A DNA stretch of 64,000 nt from Chrysomallon squamiferum (GCA_012295275.1 CM022668.1:1647637-1711636); one strand, 5' to 3'. Positions 1-11,520 are shown, counted from the first letter of the stretch. The notes: a model not told the origin generated them from the sequence alone. Program-made: numbers and translations.

Positions 1-2
1 TT

Positions 3-2141
3 GTACAGAGGACTGAGCTGAGTGTTCCTACATTTGACCGAGGAATGTTTTCTGATGTTGAGTACAACATAGAGGTGGCAGACAGAGTGAAAAAGTGGGA
101 GAAGTTTATGAAGAAAAGGTCGGAAGTGACAGATGAATCTTTAACAACCATCCAGGAGCAGGACATTCTTCCAAGAGATGTGAGGAGATCAATGTTTCTA
201 GATCAGAGGATTAATATTCCCAAGTCTCCCACCGTTTCAGTGTCACAGAGTTTCACATGGACTGGAGTGTCTCTGAAACCATCATCTTCTGATCCTACCA
301 TTAACATGGCTGGTAATCAACATGTATTTTCACAGCAGACCAACCACATTGTCATTCAGGAACCAGTGACTGGGTCCAAGTATGCTACAAGTGCTCTGAG
401 CTCTATTTATGTGCCAGGTCCTCAAAAAGCATCTCCTGGTTTAATGAGTGCTGCTGACCTTCGCAAACATATGGTGGCCAACAAACAGCCAGTGGATGAT
501 CATTCAGTTCAAACACTGACCAGTCCTAACCCTGTAAACTGCAGATATCAGGAACTGGATGAGCTGCAGGAAGCAAAGTCTGAGACAGTGAAAGATCTGT
601 GTAAAATGTTTGATATCAGTTTTCAGAATGAAGGTCAAGTGATGCCAGGTGAAGAGAAATTTTCAAAAATGTCTCCATCTCAAGCTGACAGTGACACAAA
701 CTGGACACAGCTCATTTCAGACTTGGAAACAAAGATAAAAGAGACAGAAGTTTGGTCGCCAGAGATGGAGAGTCAGGAGGGAGATCTTGTAAGCATTGAA
801 AGAGTGAAAGCCAGAACACTGCAAACAATCCCGTTCTCTGAAGACCCATTCTGGAAGGAAATAGAAGAAATGACCAGCTTTGAGAAATTGTTTAAACCTG
901 AGGAATTTGATGATGCTTTGGCCTTCAGATCAGCTAATCAACTTGAGTTCGCACCAAGCCAAAGTAACACTTTACCCTCTCAGCCAAGAATGTCAGCACG
1001 GGATCGCCTGACAAGATCCAAGTCTTTGTACACTCCTAACATAACTCCACTAACAATAACAGTGGATAAATACAATGGGCCAAATGCTCTTGATGATGTC
1101 CTGGAAGATATTCGAGTGTCGCTTGAGAAACAAAGTCCAAAGGTAAGACGAGGAGGGGACAGTTCAGACTCACATCGCTCATCACCAGGGCCAACACAAG
1201 CAGATATACAGAGGTCAAGATCAAATTACTGGGAGAGGACGTCTGTTCCCCAGACTCAAGGTTTGTTGATATATGCCAATCAGAACCAGACAGACTCCAA
1301 GCCACAAATGTCCTACCCTGGCATGGAACAGTATCCCAATGTTGTAAATGGCAACTACCAGCTGGACCCAGACATCTTGAAACAGAAACTGCTGAAAACA
1401 GGATTAGTGGATGAAAATAAAAAAGCAGTAACAAGACAGTACCAGCAGAAACCAAGTCCTCTGATTATCCCACCACCTCCACAGTTCTATGCTCCAGCTC
1501 CTCAACCACTCATTTCTCAACCAATTCGAACAAGCAGACAGTCTGAGGAGAAGAGGAATGAGGTGAATCAGTCAATGGAGGAGCTTCGACAGCTGGCTGT
1601 TGACGTGGAGAGAAAGGTCAGCATGATCAAATCTAAGATTGTGAGAGCTGATGAAAATAACCTGGATAAAATTTTAATGACACTGAAAAAGTTTGCTCCT
1701 ACAGTGCAGAGCCGATCTCCTGAACCAAAAGCAGATTCATTTCATGACTTTTATGTAAAAAAAAAGTCCAAGCTTTCAGAAGCCCTTTTTGAACTGGATA
1801 AAATTTATGATGGGCTGCAGTTAGATGACAGTTCAGTGATTGAACAGGTTAAAAGACAGGATTATCCACCTTACAGAAGACCATCTCCTATAGGTCAGCA
1901 GAAACAAGATGAGAAACCAGAAATTTCAAGCAGTATCTCATTTCAGGTGTCAAAACCAGCTGCTCACAAAGTGGAACAGAGAACAGACACAGATTTTGAT
2001 GCAATTCAGAGGTCATTTCAGGCTATTCTGGATGAGGTAAACCAAACAGCAGCTACAAAGACTGAGGCTGGAACAGTCCCTGCAAATGTGATGTCATCTC
2101 GGTACCAGCCTACTGTGGTTAAAACAGCAACATCTTTTTTT
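3..2141 (+). CDS. Unrecognised large disordered protein, 5'-partial coding segment (part 1)
   Basis: The frame is open from the first bases of the window, so the Met codon at 45 need not be the start; the exon or its predecessor lies to the left. Numbered from that Met, this segment gives about 699 residues. The product is rich in Ser, Gln, Pro and Lys, with no signal peptide or membrane segment. A proline-rich stretch lies at residues about 470-495 (1455-1525), followed by a charged helix with heptad-like spacing, about residues 504-550, that is probably a coiled coil. An RSKSL phospho-type motif lies near 1015-1030. The style is that of a cytoskeletal scaffold, but I do not recognise the family. 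At 2135-2141 a T7 run marks a change of frame: after it this frame becomes a Gln/His-rich nonsense tail ending at 2267, while the -1 frame continues sensibly. Coding status is sure; identity is unknown. Confidence 0.85.
2135..2141 (+). other. Frame break at a T7 homopolymer inside the coding exon
   Basis: Zero-frame codons are TCT TTT TTT CAC. Coding character moves from this frame to the -1 frame exactly here. One missing T in the assembly or allele explains it; the run also has the form X XXY YYZ of a -1 ribosomal slippery site. I see no strong stem or pseudoknot within 10 bases downstream, so a homopolymer miscall or indel is the simpler reading. Confidence 0.75.
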
Positions 2142-4303
2142 CACAACCACGACTCCAAACAGCTTTTAACAAAACAATCACAACATCAGCACCAACACCT
2201 GTTGTATCATCCCAAGTTCAAACATCAGGTGCAAAGACAGTATCAAGCACAATTCCCACAACAATAGTACAGCCAACAAAGACTGAGACAGTTCCAAGCA
2301 AGCCATCTGTAGTCAGCTCATTTCAGCAGGTTGAGAAAAGTCCAGAGGTAAAGAGGAGGAGTATTGTTAGCAGTGCAAGAACAGTCTTCCAGCCTGCAGT
2401 GAAATCAGAGAAAGAAGGAATCCAGGCTGCAGTTTCATCCACTGTTGTTGATATGGCAGGAAATAGACAAAACAGTGGAAAATCTGGTGTTATACCTCAG
2501 ATGCCAGTGGTTTCATCTCTGAAGACAAAGATTCCTCCAGAAACAAGTCCTAAGCCTAAACGACAAAACCTGCAGTCAAGAAGAGGTGTTTCATCTGTGA
2601 CCTTGACCCCAGCTCCAGTTCTTGTCCCTCCAGAAACCAGTCCAAAACCTAAACGATCAGCAGATAAAACACTCAGTGTGACTTGTGTAGCTTTGTCCTC
2701 ATCTCCAGCAGTGGCATACTCATCATCTACAGTCTCCATGCCCAGACCAAAGCCTCCGCAGACAACCTCAGTGTCTCAAACACCAACAAAACAGGTGACT
2801 AAAACGTCTGTTTCTGTAGCAACCACACAGAATCCTCCGACATCTGCATGTTCTCTGGACATAAATCAGAGAGAAAATTTGACAGCAAATGTTTCCAAGT
2901 TGATGAATCAAACAAGTAACCAGGCAGGTGGAATGACTCAACAGTCTCAGAGTGTTTCAATTACTCTAAAAACTCCCACGTCCAGCTCCTCTTCCTCTGG
3001 TCAACCAGCTAATGCAGCTTCTATGCAGACCTCAAAATCCCCACGAGAACGTCGATCTAGAACTCGGTTTCGTGCAAAAAATCCTGACCTTGTTGATGAT
3101 GATGTTGCAGTGAGAAAAGCAAGATCAAAGTCAACACCTAGAATAGATTCTCAAACAACGGCTATTACACCATCGCCAACATCAGCTGATTATCTGAATC
3201 CAAGGGAGAGCACTCCACCACAGTCACGTATTCGAATTCGACCAGAAAAAGAGGCCGATTTAATGCACGATGACATGGCTTACAGAAATCTGAGAAAAGA
3301 CATCACAATTGAACCACCAAAGATGCCAACAACAACAACAACAACAACAGCAACAGCCTGTTCAGCAATAGAAATAGAATTGAAGTCGCCAGTTAATTCT
3401 GCAGCAGGAACACCTCAAACAAAGCCAAAGTTTGACAAGACAGTTGATCTAACGAAAGCAAAGAATTTCACTGACAGATCCTCATCAGCAAGTTCTTCTG
3501 CTGTTGGCTCTCCCAAACTTAAAACTGTGGAGACTCAGACGTCTGCTGATGAGCAGAAATCAGCCCGGTCAAGATTTAGACAGAGACAAGAAGGAAAAAG
3601 GAGAATGGGAAAAGGAATTGCAATGATGTTGGAGATATTTAGTTCAAGTGATGATGATCGCAGAATGCGGCCGCTGCACACACGAAGTGCTCCTGACCTG
3701 AGTCTCATTGGTAATGAAGGTGATGATGAAGGTGCTGAAGAAGAAGAAGAAAAAACTAAAAATGAAATTCATGTGACAACTTCCTCTGGTCAAAGGGAAA
3801 GGCAAGCTGAACATTTTGGTGATAACAAAATGAAACTGGATTCAGTGGACTGTAGTGAGACATCAGCAACCAACAAACCTCCAGCACATCCAGTTAAAAA
3901 ATCTTCTGGAAGTCCAGAGAAAATTACTTCCAGCAGTGCTGAACAGTCTGTAGAGAAAGATGTATCTTGCAGTGAAAAATTCTCCAAGTTTTCTCTCAGG
4001 ACTAGAAAGGGTCGTTCTCCAGAAAGAGAGGTGCAGAGTGACACAACCATGGAAATACAGGAACGTCCCAAAAGTTTTCATGAACTCCTTGCAAACTTTG
4101 AACAGGGTGAAAATCGGCGACATGCCCTGAAATCTTTGAGAAAGTGTGCTTCTGAAGACACTGTTGCTATGGAAACAGTTGTGAAGAAAGCTTATCAGTC
4201 AGATCCTTATCTTTCAGAGCCTAACTTGAGACAAGATGATCCAAGAATTCCAAGTCAGGAAGGTAGAGTGGTTCTTAATATTGAGCTTAAAGTTAGAAGT
4301 TGA
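2141..4303 (+). CDS. Unrecognised large disordered protein, C-terminal coding segment (part 2)
   Basis: Continuation of the preceding protein in the -1 frame, about 720 residues to a TGA at 4301-4303. The upstream part of this frame (from just after the stop at 2120-2122) reads as normal Ser/Thr/Pro/Val-rich protein, so the junction is at the T7 run and not at a later internal start. Visible elements: two copies of PPETSPKPKR (2534-2563 and 2627-2656); two related blocks, PDLVDDDVAVRK (3083-3118) and ADLMHDDMAYRNLRK (3254-3298); a Thr run from ACA repeats near 3330-3350; an acidic Glu run near 3735-3755; and KSFHELLANFE (4070-4102) followed by a basic helix. The D-D-x-x-x-R blocks faintly recall the region before the LIM domain in LMO7/LIMCH1 proteins, but no LIM or calponin-homology domain is present here, so that is only a weak guess. 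The exon appears terminal. Confidence 0.85.
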   Translation, partial: SQPRLQTAFNKTITTSAPTPVVSSQVQTSGAKTVSSTIPTTIVQPTKTETVPSKPSVVSSFQQVEKSPEVKRRSIVSSARTVFQPAVKSEKEGIQAAVSSTVVDMAGNRQNSGKSGVIPQMPVVSSLKTKIPPETSPKPKRQNLQSRRGVSSVTLTPAPVLVPPETSPKPKRSADKTLSVTCVALSSSPAVAYSSSTVSMPRPKPPQTTSVSQTPTKQVTKTSVSVATTQNPPTSACSLDINQRENLTANVSKLMNQTSNQAGGMTQQSQSVSITLKTPTSSSSSSGQPANAASMQTSKSPRERRSRTRFRAKNPDLVDDDVAVRKARSKSTPRIDSQTTAITPSPTSADYLNPRESTPPQSRIRIRPEKEADLMHDDMAYRNLRKDITIEPPKMPTTTTTTTATACSAIEIELKSPVNSAAGTPQTKPKFDKTVDLTKAKNFTDRSSSASSSAVGSPKLKTVETQTSADEQKSARSRFRQRQEGKRRMGKGIAMMLEIFSSSDDDRRMRPLHTRSAPDLSLIGNEGDDEGAEEEEEKTKNEIHVTTSSGQRERQAEHFGDNKMKLDSVDCSETSATNKPPAHPVKKSSGSPEKITSSSAEQSVEKDVSCSEKFSKFSLRTRKGRSPEREVQSDTTMEIQERPKSFHELLANFEQGENRRHALKSLRKCASEDTVAMETVVKKAYQSDPYLSEPNLRQDDPRIPSQEGRVVLNIELKVRS

Positions 4304-4373
4304 AATATTTGTATGATGTGATATAATGTAGATTTTGTTATTTTTAATGTAGAGATATTTTAACAATATTTTC

Positions 4374-4402
4374 TTATTTATTTATTTATTTATTTATTTA
4401 TT
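4374..4402 (+). repeat. (TTTA)n / AUUUA-rich tract
   Basis: About seven TTTA units, 70 bases after the stop codon. In mRNA this is a run of overlapping AUUUA pentamers, the form of an AU-rich instability element, though a plain microsatellite looks the same. Confidence 0.8.
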
Positions 4403-4745
4403 TTCTTGATTTAGGTTCCTTCCCCTCTTTCCTTACAATTAAAATAGGTGTTTGTTTTGATATTTCATAACATAAAGGAACACTGATATTTGTTTTGACA
4501 AAATATTATACTGCACTATAAATATAATACTCATGGTTTTTTTATGTGGAAAGGACTGGTACTATAATTTTAATCTGTTTTGTTCAGTTCTCAAAGCTAA
4601 GTAATAATAATACAACACAGTTTGTTTTAGCCACTGCAATGTTTATCTTATTTTGAAAATACCCTTTTAAAATATGTTGCTGAAAGCTGTTTGCTTTGGA
4701 CTTTAAGAATTAATCAAGTGAATATATTTTTTAGCTGTAATTTTA

Positions 4746-4751
4746 AATAAA
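4746..4751 (+). terminator. AATAAA, proximal polyadenylation signal
   Basis: First canonical AATAAA after the stop codon at 4303; T-rich sequence follows within 20 bases. Confidence 0.4.
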
Positions 4752-5274
4752 AAGCAACACTATTTTTGGAATTTTTTTGAAATATTCAATACTAACAATG
4801 TTTTGAATACTCATTCTATCTGACAGGAAAATTCAGTCTTTACATTTTCCTCCAAATTTCAAAGAAAAATAATAACTAGAAATATCTTGTTTGTTTTTTT
4901 AACTATTTATCTATTCTTCTAGAAATGCCTAAATGATACATTTTGAACATACTCTTCCAGTCTAAATGACTGAGTTAAAACATTATGATACAGAACAATG
5001 AGAGATTATTATATATGTGTATGTTATGTTGTGAATGGTTTCTTTCAGTTGTGCAGTCATGGAAACACAACTAAGTGGTAATCTGTGTTCTTGCTCCACT
5101 GTGCTGTATGTAGATAGATGATGTTTAACCCGCTATTTACAGTACTTGATGTGCTTACAGTTCTCTTATAGATAAACATAAAACAAAAACATAGGACTTC
5201 TGATTGCTTTTAACATCAAAATACTTGAAATAAGATGTATTTGTTGTGTAATGCTGCAAGGCTCCTAACTTTAA

Positions 5275-5280
5275 AATAAA
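5275..5280 (+). terminator. AATAAA, second candidate polyadenylation signal
   Basis: Canonical hexamer about 970 bases after the stop codon; several more AATAAA occur between here and 11 kb. Confidence 0.3.
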
Positions 5281-5345
5281 ACTGCTAATACCATGACACA
5301 AATAGATAACCTGAATACATTTTGTATTCTTCCGGTGATCACTTT

Positions 5346-5390
5346 ATTCAAACTTTGCTAATAATAAAGTATGACATTCAAACTTTGCTA
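5346..5390. repeat. Two-copy direct repeat, 30-bp period
   Basis: ATTCAAACTTTGCTA occurs at 5346-5360 and again at 5376-5390, with similar sequence after each copy. Confidence 0.8.
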
Positions 5391-5733
5391 ACAATGAAGT
5401 ATCTGCATAAAAATCTGAAATATTCTTACTTTTGTATATATTTAAGTGTTCAAACAAACAATAAAATATATATATATATATATTTCAAATCTAAATAATA
5501 TTATTTAAAATGCTGTTTGTCAGTTTACTAATGTCTTGGTCATTGGTTACATCATTTATTGATGTAAACCTTGGTAGCTGTTCTTTGTTCTTTTTTTCTT
5601 TTTTTCCAAGACATGACATAATTATGAGTGTACAAGGAAGTAGAGAAATATACAGTATTCATGCTGCTTCAAAATTCTTAGTTGTCATACTTATTAATAT
5701 AAATCTTTAATTTTTAATATTATTTCAAACAAT

Positions 5734-5773
5734 ACTTGGAAGTTTACATATACTAACTTGGAAGTTTACATAT
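5734..5773. repeat. Two-copy direct repeat, 22-bp period
   Basis: An 18-base word (ACTTGGAAGTTTACATAT) occurs at 5734-5751 and 5756-5773. It abuts the left arm of the perfect hairpin that follows. Confidence 0.85.
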
Positions 5774-5838
5774 TTTTAATATTGTTATGATGCAAGTTAT
5801 CATTATGCTAACAGCTATTCATAACAATATTAAAAATA
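5771..5838. repeat. Perfect inverted repeat: 20-bp arms, 28-base loop
   Basis: Arm 5771-5790 is the exact reverse complement of 5819-5838. Arms are AT-rich with few G or C. Within the candidate 3' UTR it would form a stable stem-loop in the mRNA. It may be a regulatory structure, a small-RNA precursor or the relic of a tiny inverted-repeat element; the sequence does not decide. Confidence 0.85.
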
Positions 5839-8800
5839 CAACACTGAGTAGAATTAAACTGTTCTGTGTAAACAGTTAACCTATTGTTGTAAAATAGTGT
5901 GTTTACAACATTCAGTTTTCTACTTTATAAAGATGCTTACATTAATGCTTGCACTAAAATTGTCAAGTTAACTTTTATGTAAATACTGTTAACAATGCTG
6001 TTGTTTAATTTATTTGTTATAGTTTCATCTAAATCTGTTTTATGCTATTTTAAAATTATAACAATATTTAACTGCAACTTTGAACATATTTATTTTTAAA
6101 TTGAATATTAATAATTATAATTAATATAATTAAAAATGACTCATTTTAAAAAATTTGATGTTATTTATGTAAATTTTAAATTCTAATAAGAGTAAAATTA
6201 TCTTTAATATGTGAGGCTTTTAAAAAATATTAATGATGTAAAAGCAGTTAGTCATTTTAAACTTTCTGTTAATTATTATTTCATGTAGTAAAGACTTTTA
6301 ACTTGAAATCATTCAAACAATCATCATCTATATATAAAAATATATATAAATAGATAAATATTTTTAAGAAAACATTATAGTGAATCATGAAATTTGCAGT
6401 TTTCAATCAATATTTTATCTGTTAAAGACATTTCTTTATTCATTTTTAACTGTTGTGCTGCTGAAATGTTGTTTTGTGTTTGGTTGGTTTTTGGCATGAA
6501 TTTGTTGTGTTGTAATTATTTTTAATTTTTTGTTCAAACACACACACACAGTACCATAAGCACAGATATACAAAGTTACACATCATAAAATCATCCAGTT
6601 AAAACTAACTTAATATTGTTCTTGATAATCTGATATTACATGCAAATGGAAAGGAATATTGCTCCTTCATCTGCTTTACTTTAAGAAATAAATATTGTGT
6701 ATTTTAAACAAGATAATGTCTTAAAAGATAGACAGGTGTGCTTTATGCAAAGATATGAAAGTTGGTTTTATGGGAGGTAAGTCTGTAAACGTTGATGAGA
6801 TCTAAAAACAATGCATTTACTTCCCTTGTAATGTGTGGCCAAATTTTTTGGCAACGTCTGTGTGGTCCAGTTGTAACCAGTATGCAAAGTGCTGTTTAAC
6901 ATTGTGCAATAGCCTTCATCGACTTTATTTTTACAGTAACAGCTTTACTGTATGAATGTTTCTAATAAAATTAATATAACATTGTTTCTGTTACTGCACA
7001 TGTATTTACAATGTTAATAATTTATTTTATACTAATAACAAACTAATGCTAATTATTAATATACACTTTTTATCATTATGCACGACTTACTAAATCGTTT
7101 TCAGTTCAAAACAAATTTTTATCTCATACTTTTTATATAAAACAGTTCCAGAATCTATTTTCTTTCTTCTTCTTTTTATTTTTAACTGTCCCTTAACAAA
7201 CTTCAGGCCAAATAAAAAGAAATATTCCTAATGGTCATACTATGATCAGAAAAAGTCTACAGCTGCTGAGCTTGTTTTGTTCAGTCAAACAGAACAGCTG
7301 TAATAGTAATAAGAATGTATCTGCATCTTCAGTCTAAAAAATCAATGAAATTATTTTTAAAATACACAGACATATGAAAGACATCACATTTTAAAAGAAA
7401 AGCAGTGTGCAGAGACAATTTGAGAAGAAAGAAGACTGCAGCATGTGTGATGTGTTTTTCTAACATAGCATGTCTAAAACAGGTGTGTTTCATGTCTTCC
7501 AGTATACTCTGATTATATACTCCTGAGCAAAAGTTAATCACCAATCTCAATCAAAAGAAAAAGACAGTCAGCATTTTTTTTCTGTTCTTAATTTCTTTTT
7601 GTTGTTTTTCTTTTTCTCCTTCTCCTTCTTCTACTTCTTCTTCTTAATTATTTAATAATAATAATGACAACAACACTAACACCAACAGCAATAATAATTA
7701 GAATAATATGTTCTGAACATTTCTTGTATTACAGTTTCATATGTAATTTATATCACTGTTAAAGAATTGTAAATACAAACAAAAATTAATAAAAAGATTG
7801 CTTAACTTTTGCACAGGAGTTTGAATAATAATGTTTGCTATTTTTACAATTTTGTTTTAGTATAGTTTTTAATTAATACTAATACATTTATTCTGTTATT
7901 ATTTAAACATTAATTACTAAATTATAAATTAAAATAATGTTTTTTTTATTTATTTAAATGAAAAGTACATGAAATAGAAAAATCATAATTTTGCTTTAAA
8001 AGAGAGCTAAAGAAGAAAACAAATTTCTAAATTATTAAAATTATTTTTCAAACAATTAACAGTTTTTCTGTTCACTTCTTAACACTGTTTTATTAACAAA
8101 TTTCACTTCAGTTCCTTTGCACTTTTAATTTTACAAACACTTCATTCTGCATGCAATGTTTTAATTTTTTTTTTTTAATTATTTCCCTTTTCTTAAGTTG
8201 TCTCCCTTTAATCTCAGTTCTCTTTGTTTCTCATTTCAGCACACAGATTTCTTGGTTCTTTTTCTCCTCATTTGGTTTGTTTCTCATGATGCATTCGGTT
8301 GCTGCATCCTTTCTCAAAGATTTTGGCTGTACCTTCATCAAGAAAAGTTTTCTGGGCACAAGACATTATGCAAGTGCATCAGCACTTACTGTTTTGCAAA
8401 GTAACATGTTCTGGTATAAATGTTTTGGCAGAAGTGTATCTGTAACACATAGATAAATCTATTGCTGACACAAACATCATACATAATACATAATTAATGA
8501 TGTAAATGTTTTGCAGGGGTACAAATATTTATAGTGGTACTGAACTGGTAATAAATTAAATAAACAAAAACAATTCTTAACTATCCTGTTGCTGGACTGA
8601 AAAACAAAAGTTTGAAAATCATCTGTGTGTGGAGGAAGCAGCATGCTGCACAAAATTGATTTTAATTTTTTTTTTTTTTACATTTATTTTATCATTACTC
8701 TGTAATCTTTGTTTAATGTTTGTTGAAATTTTGTTGTTGTTGCTTTCTTTTTTCTTTTTCTCTTTAGCTTGTTTTAGAAATAAGTAAAAATATAGTGTAC

Positions 8801-10212
8801 TTACTTGTTTTAGAATTTGATTAAAAATTAATTTTTTCTTGATTTCTTATCAGAATAGGAACATTTTTTACAGATTAAAAAGTTTCACAAGTTTTTAGTT
8901 TTGTAAGGTTGTTTGAATGATTTCAAATTCTTTTAAAAGAAAAGTATATAAATAATTATAATAAAATAATAATTTAAGCTATTTTATCATAAAAAGTATA
9001 ACTATTTTTATCTAAAGTTATTGATCAGTAAGAAAATATAATTTTGAAGTAAGAAACAAGGGAAATGTATTTTTGTCATTAATGCTGAACCAGTGGTTAT
9101 CATCAGTTTCATCTTTCATACAAAATATATTTAAAATATTTAGAAAAATGGAGAAAAAAATAAATTTGTTAAGCTGCCTAAAATAGTTACTTTGTTTTGT
9201 TTGTATATAAGATGTATGTACTAAAATTAAACTCTTAAATTAAATGAATGTGTATTCTGTTTGAAATTATTCATATTTTTAACCAATAAAAGAAATAAGT
9301 ACACCATTTTATTATTTTTATCTCAGCAAATTAGAAAAAAATGATTTCAAAGCAAATATATCTTTTTTATATAATTAAAAAATAACTTTATTACAAAGTA
9401 CTTGTCCCTTTATTTTAAGAGTTTACAGTAAAGTAATTTTGTTTGTTGAATAATAGCTGTTCTTCACAGGCCTGATATTTACATACTCTTACTAGCATTA
9501 TCCTTTGTCATTGTCAGTTTTATTGTTATGATGAAATAAAATATTTGTGATTCAAATAAAGTATAAATAATTCAAAAATTTCTTCTAGTAATGCAAAAGA
9601 GCTGCAGCTAAAAACCTCTTTGTTAGATTTGTTTTTGTTAAAGTTATTATGAAATTTGTACTTTTTGATTTGTAAACATTATGTTTCTGTTTATGAATTT
9701 TATTTTTATTATTAATTTCACACTTTTTTGTATATAATATTTATGTCATATTTATGATATTATAATTTTTATTATTAATTAGTAATTTACATAATACGTA
9801 AGAAAAAAGTTAAACGTGATATATGTATTATATGTAAATATGTAGACTAGTGTGAATCTACAGGTATATTTGTACTGGTGTATGCCATGCATGACAATGT
9901 AGATGTAATCAGTTGTAATAATCTATGAAGTATGTATAATATATAGTAAGGTGAATATGTCTTGTAAAACTGTGTATTTAATATGATGACAGACAGTGTA
10001 ATACAAGTATATATTAAATATCTGGTGAAGCTATGTATATCTTTTCAAACTGTATTATAAATGTTTTAATTGTACATTATTACAATGTTGTGAATACACT
10101 TACAAAATCTGTTCGCTTCAGTGATACATATAACTTTCCTGCAGTTTGTATAAAAATGTATTTATAAATTTTTCTTTTTTTTCTTTCTTCTTTGTGAATG
10201 TATATTACTATT

Positions 10213-10247
10213 AGTATCACTATTACTATTATTATTATTATTATTAC

Positions 10248-10284
<37 letters not shown>

Positions 10285-10285
10285 G
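10213..10285. repeat. (TTA)n microsatellite
   Basis: Slightly interrupted ATT/TTA repeat of about 70 bases. Confidence 0.9.
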
Positions 10286-11082
10286 TTGTTTTTTTTTATG
10301 TTCTTTTTAAAATTTAAATGTACAGATACAGCTATAATGTTTTATATAATTTTAATATAAAATAATGTACCTAAATGATGATTTGTCAAAAATTTATAAT
10401 ACTGCTAAAAGCATTATCTATAATAGTGAAAATGCTGTTTGATCTCAACTGATGTCAGTATTCAATTAAGACATCTTTGAATTAAATAATATTAGAAGAT
10501 TTTAAAATTTTAATTAAAACTGTGAACTTTGAAATAAGAACAAAAAATTGTATAAAAATATAATGCTTTGACAAAGAATTAAATACTGTAATATTATAAA
10601 ATATAGTTGACAACCTAATATCCAACAGCAGAATACTGCTGCCTGTCTCCATGGTGATTTGATCCCCAGACACACTAACACAGAGCAAGCATGACTTACA
10701 AGATGTGTAATATTTTGTCAGTAGTCAAGTAATACCCCATTAGTAATGTATATTGTTATAAGTGTTGAATAAAAAACATATTATTACATGTTTTTAGTTA
10801 TATTATATCTGTAAAAAGAGTTAAAAGTATTTAAATCAGCATGTTAATTCAGACAAACAGCTTTTCTTGCAGAAAGACTGAAAAGTTTGTATGTTTAATC
10901 TGTGCTGCTCTGTGGTGTACATTTGTGTACTTGTTGAAAGTGTAAAGTTTTATTAACGTGGTGTAAAACAACTAGTAGGTATTTCTGTGTGTTAAGTGCA
11001 ATATGACATGGTGCTATAGAAATCAACTGATTTGCATATTTTGATTGCTGCTGACAGGACACTCAACTTGTTGTTGCTAGGC

Positions 11083-11088
11083 AATAAA
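11083..11088 (+). terminator. AATAAA, distal candidate polyadenylation signal
   Basis: AATAAA is followed about 20 bases later by GTTTTATTGTGTTTTC, a U/GU-rich downstream element. This is the best-formed cleavage context between 4.3 and 11.2 kb and precedes the change to microsatellite-rich sequence. Confidence 0.4.
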
Positions 11089-11520
11089 GAATATTTTTGA
11101 AAGTTTTATTGTGTTTTCTTTTTTATTTTATTCATTTAAAATAATATTACCAAAACTGATTTACTAAGTTTTTTGTTTTTTTCTTCTGTTCTAGTATTTC
11201 TGTTTTGTTTGTTTCTTGTTGGGGTTTGTTTGACATTTGATTATCTCAGTTGTAAGTATCTCTATAGACTCAGCTTATTAAAGCTTTTACAACTTTAGAT
11301 GTTTATCTTATTTAATTTAGTAACGATATAAATGTTTGTGTATTTCATTTTTAATTTTAAATAGACACAATTAGTGTAATTAATTAATAAAAAGGGATTT
11401 AAGACAACTGATTGGAGTCTATTTTTGATTATTATTATTTTTTTTTTCAATATTATATAAATTCATTATTGTTAAATATTGTTGAAAATGTTAATTTTAT
11501 ATGTCCAGATTTTGTATTGA

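Larger units (their letters stand above)
4304..11110 (+). other. Probable long 3' UTR of the first gene
   Basis: No coding sequence is visible on either strand. The stretch is AT-rich but comparatively poor in long microsatellites next to the region beyond 11.1 kb. It holds several AATAAA signals, an AUUUA-type repeat, six exact TGTANATA (Pumilio-type) octamers on the sense strand (5433, 5978, 7768, 9202, 9729, 9833) and a perfect hairpin. It ends with AATAAA followed by a U/GU-rich stretch at about 11104-11130. The extent is inference: a shorter UTR ending near 4.77 or 5.3 kb is equally possible. Confidence 0.45.

Noticed and set aside
1036-1455. Minus-strand 139-codon frame
   Set aside because: Shadow of the real plus-strand coding exon.
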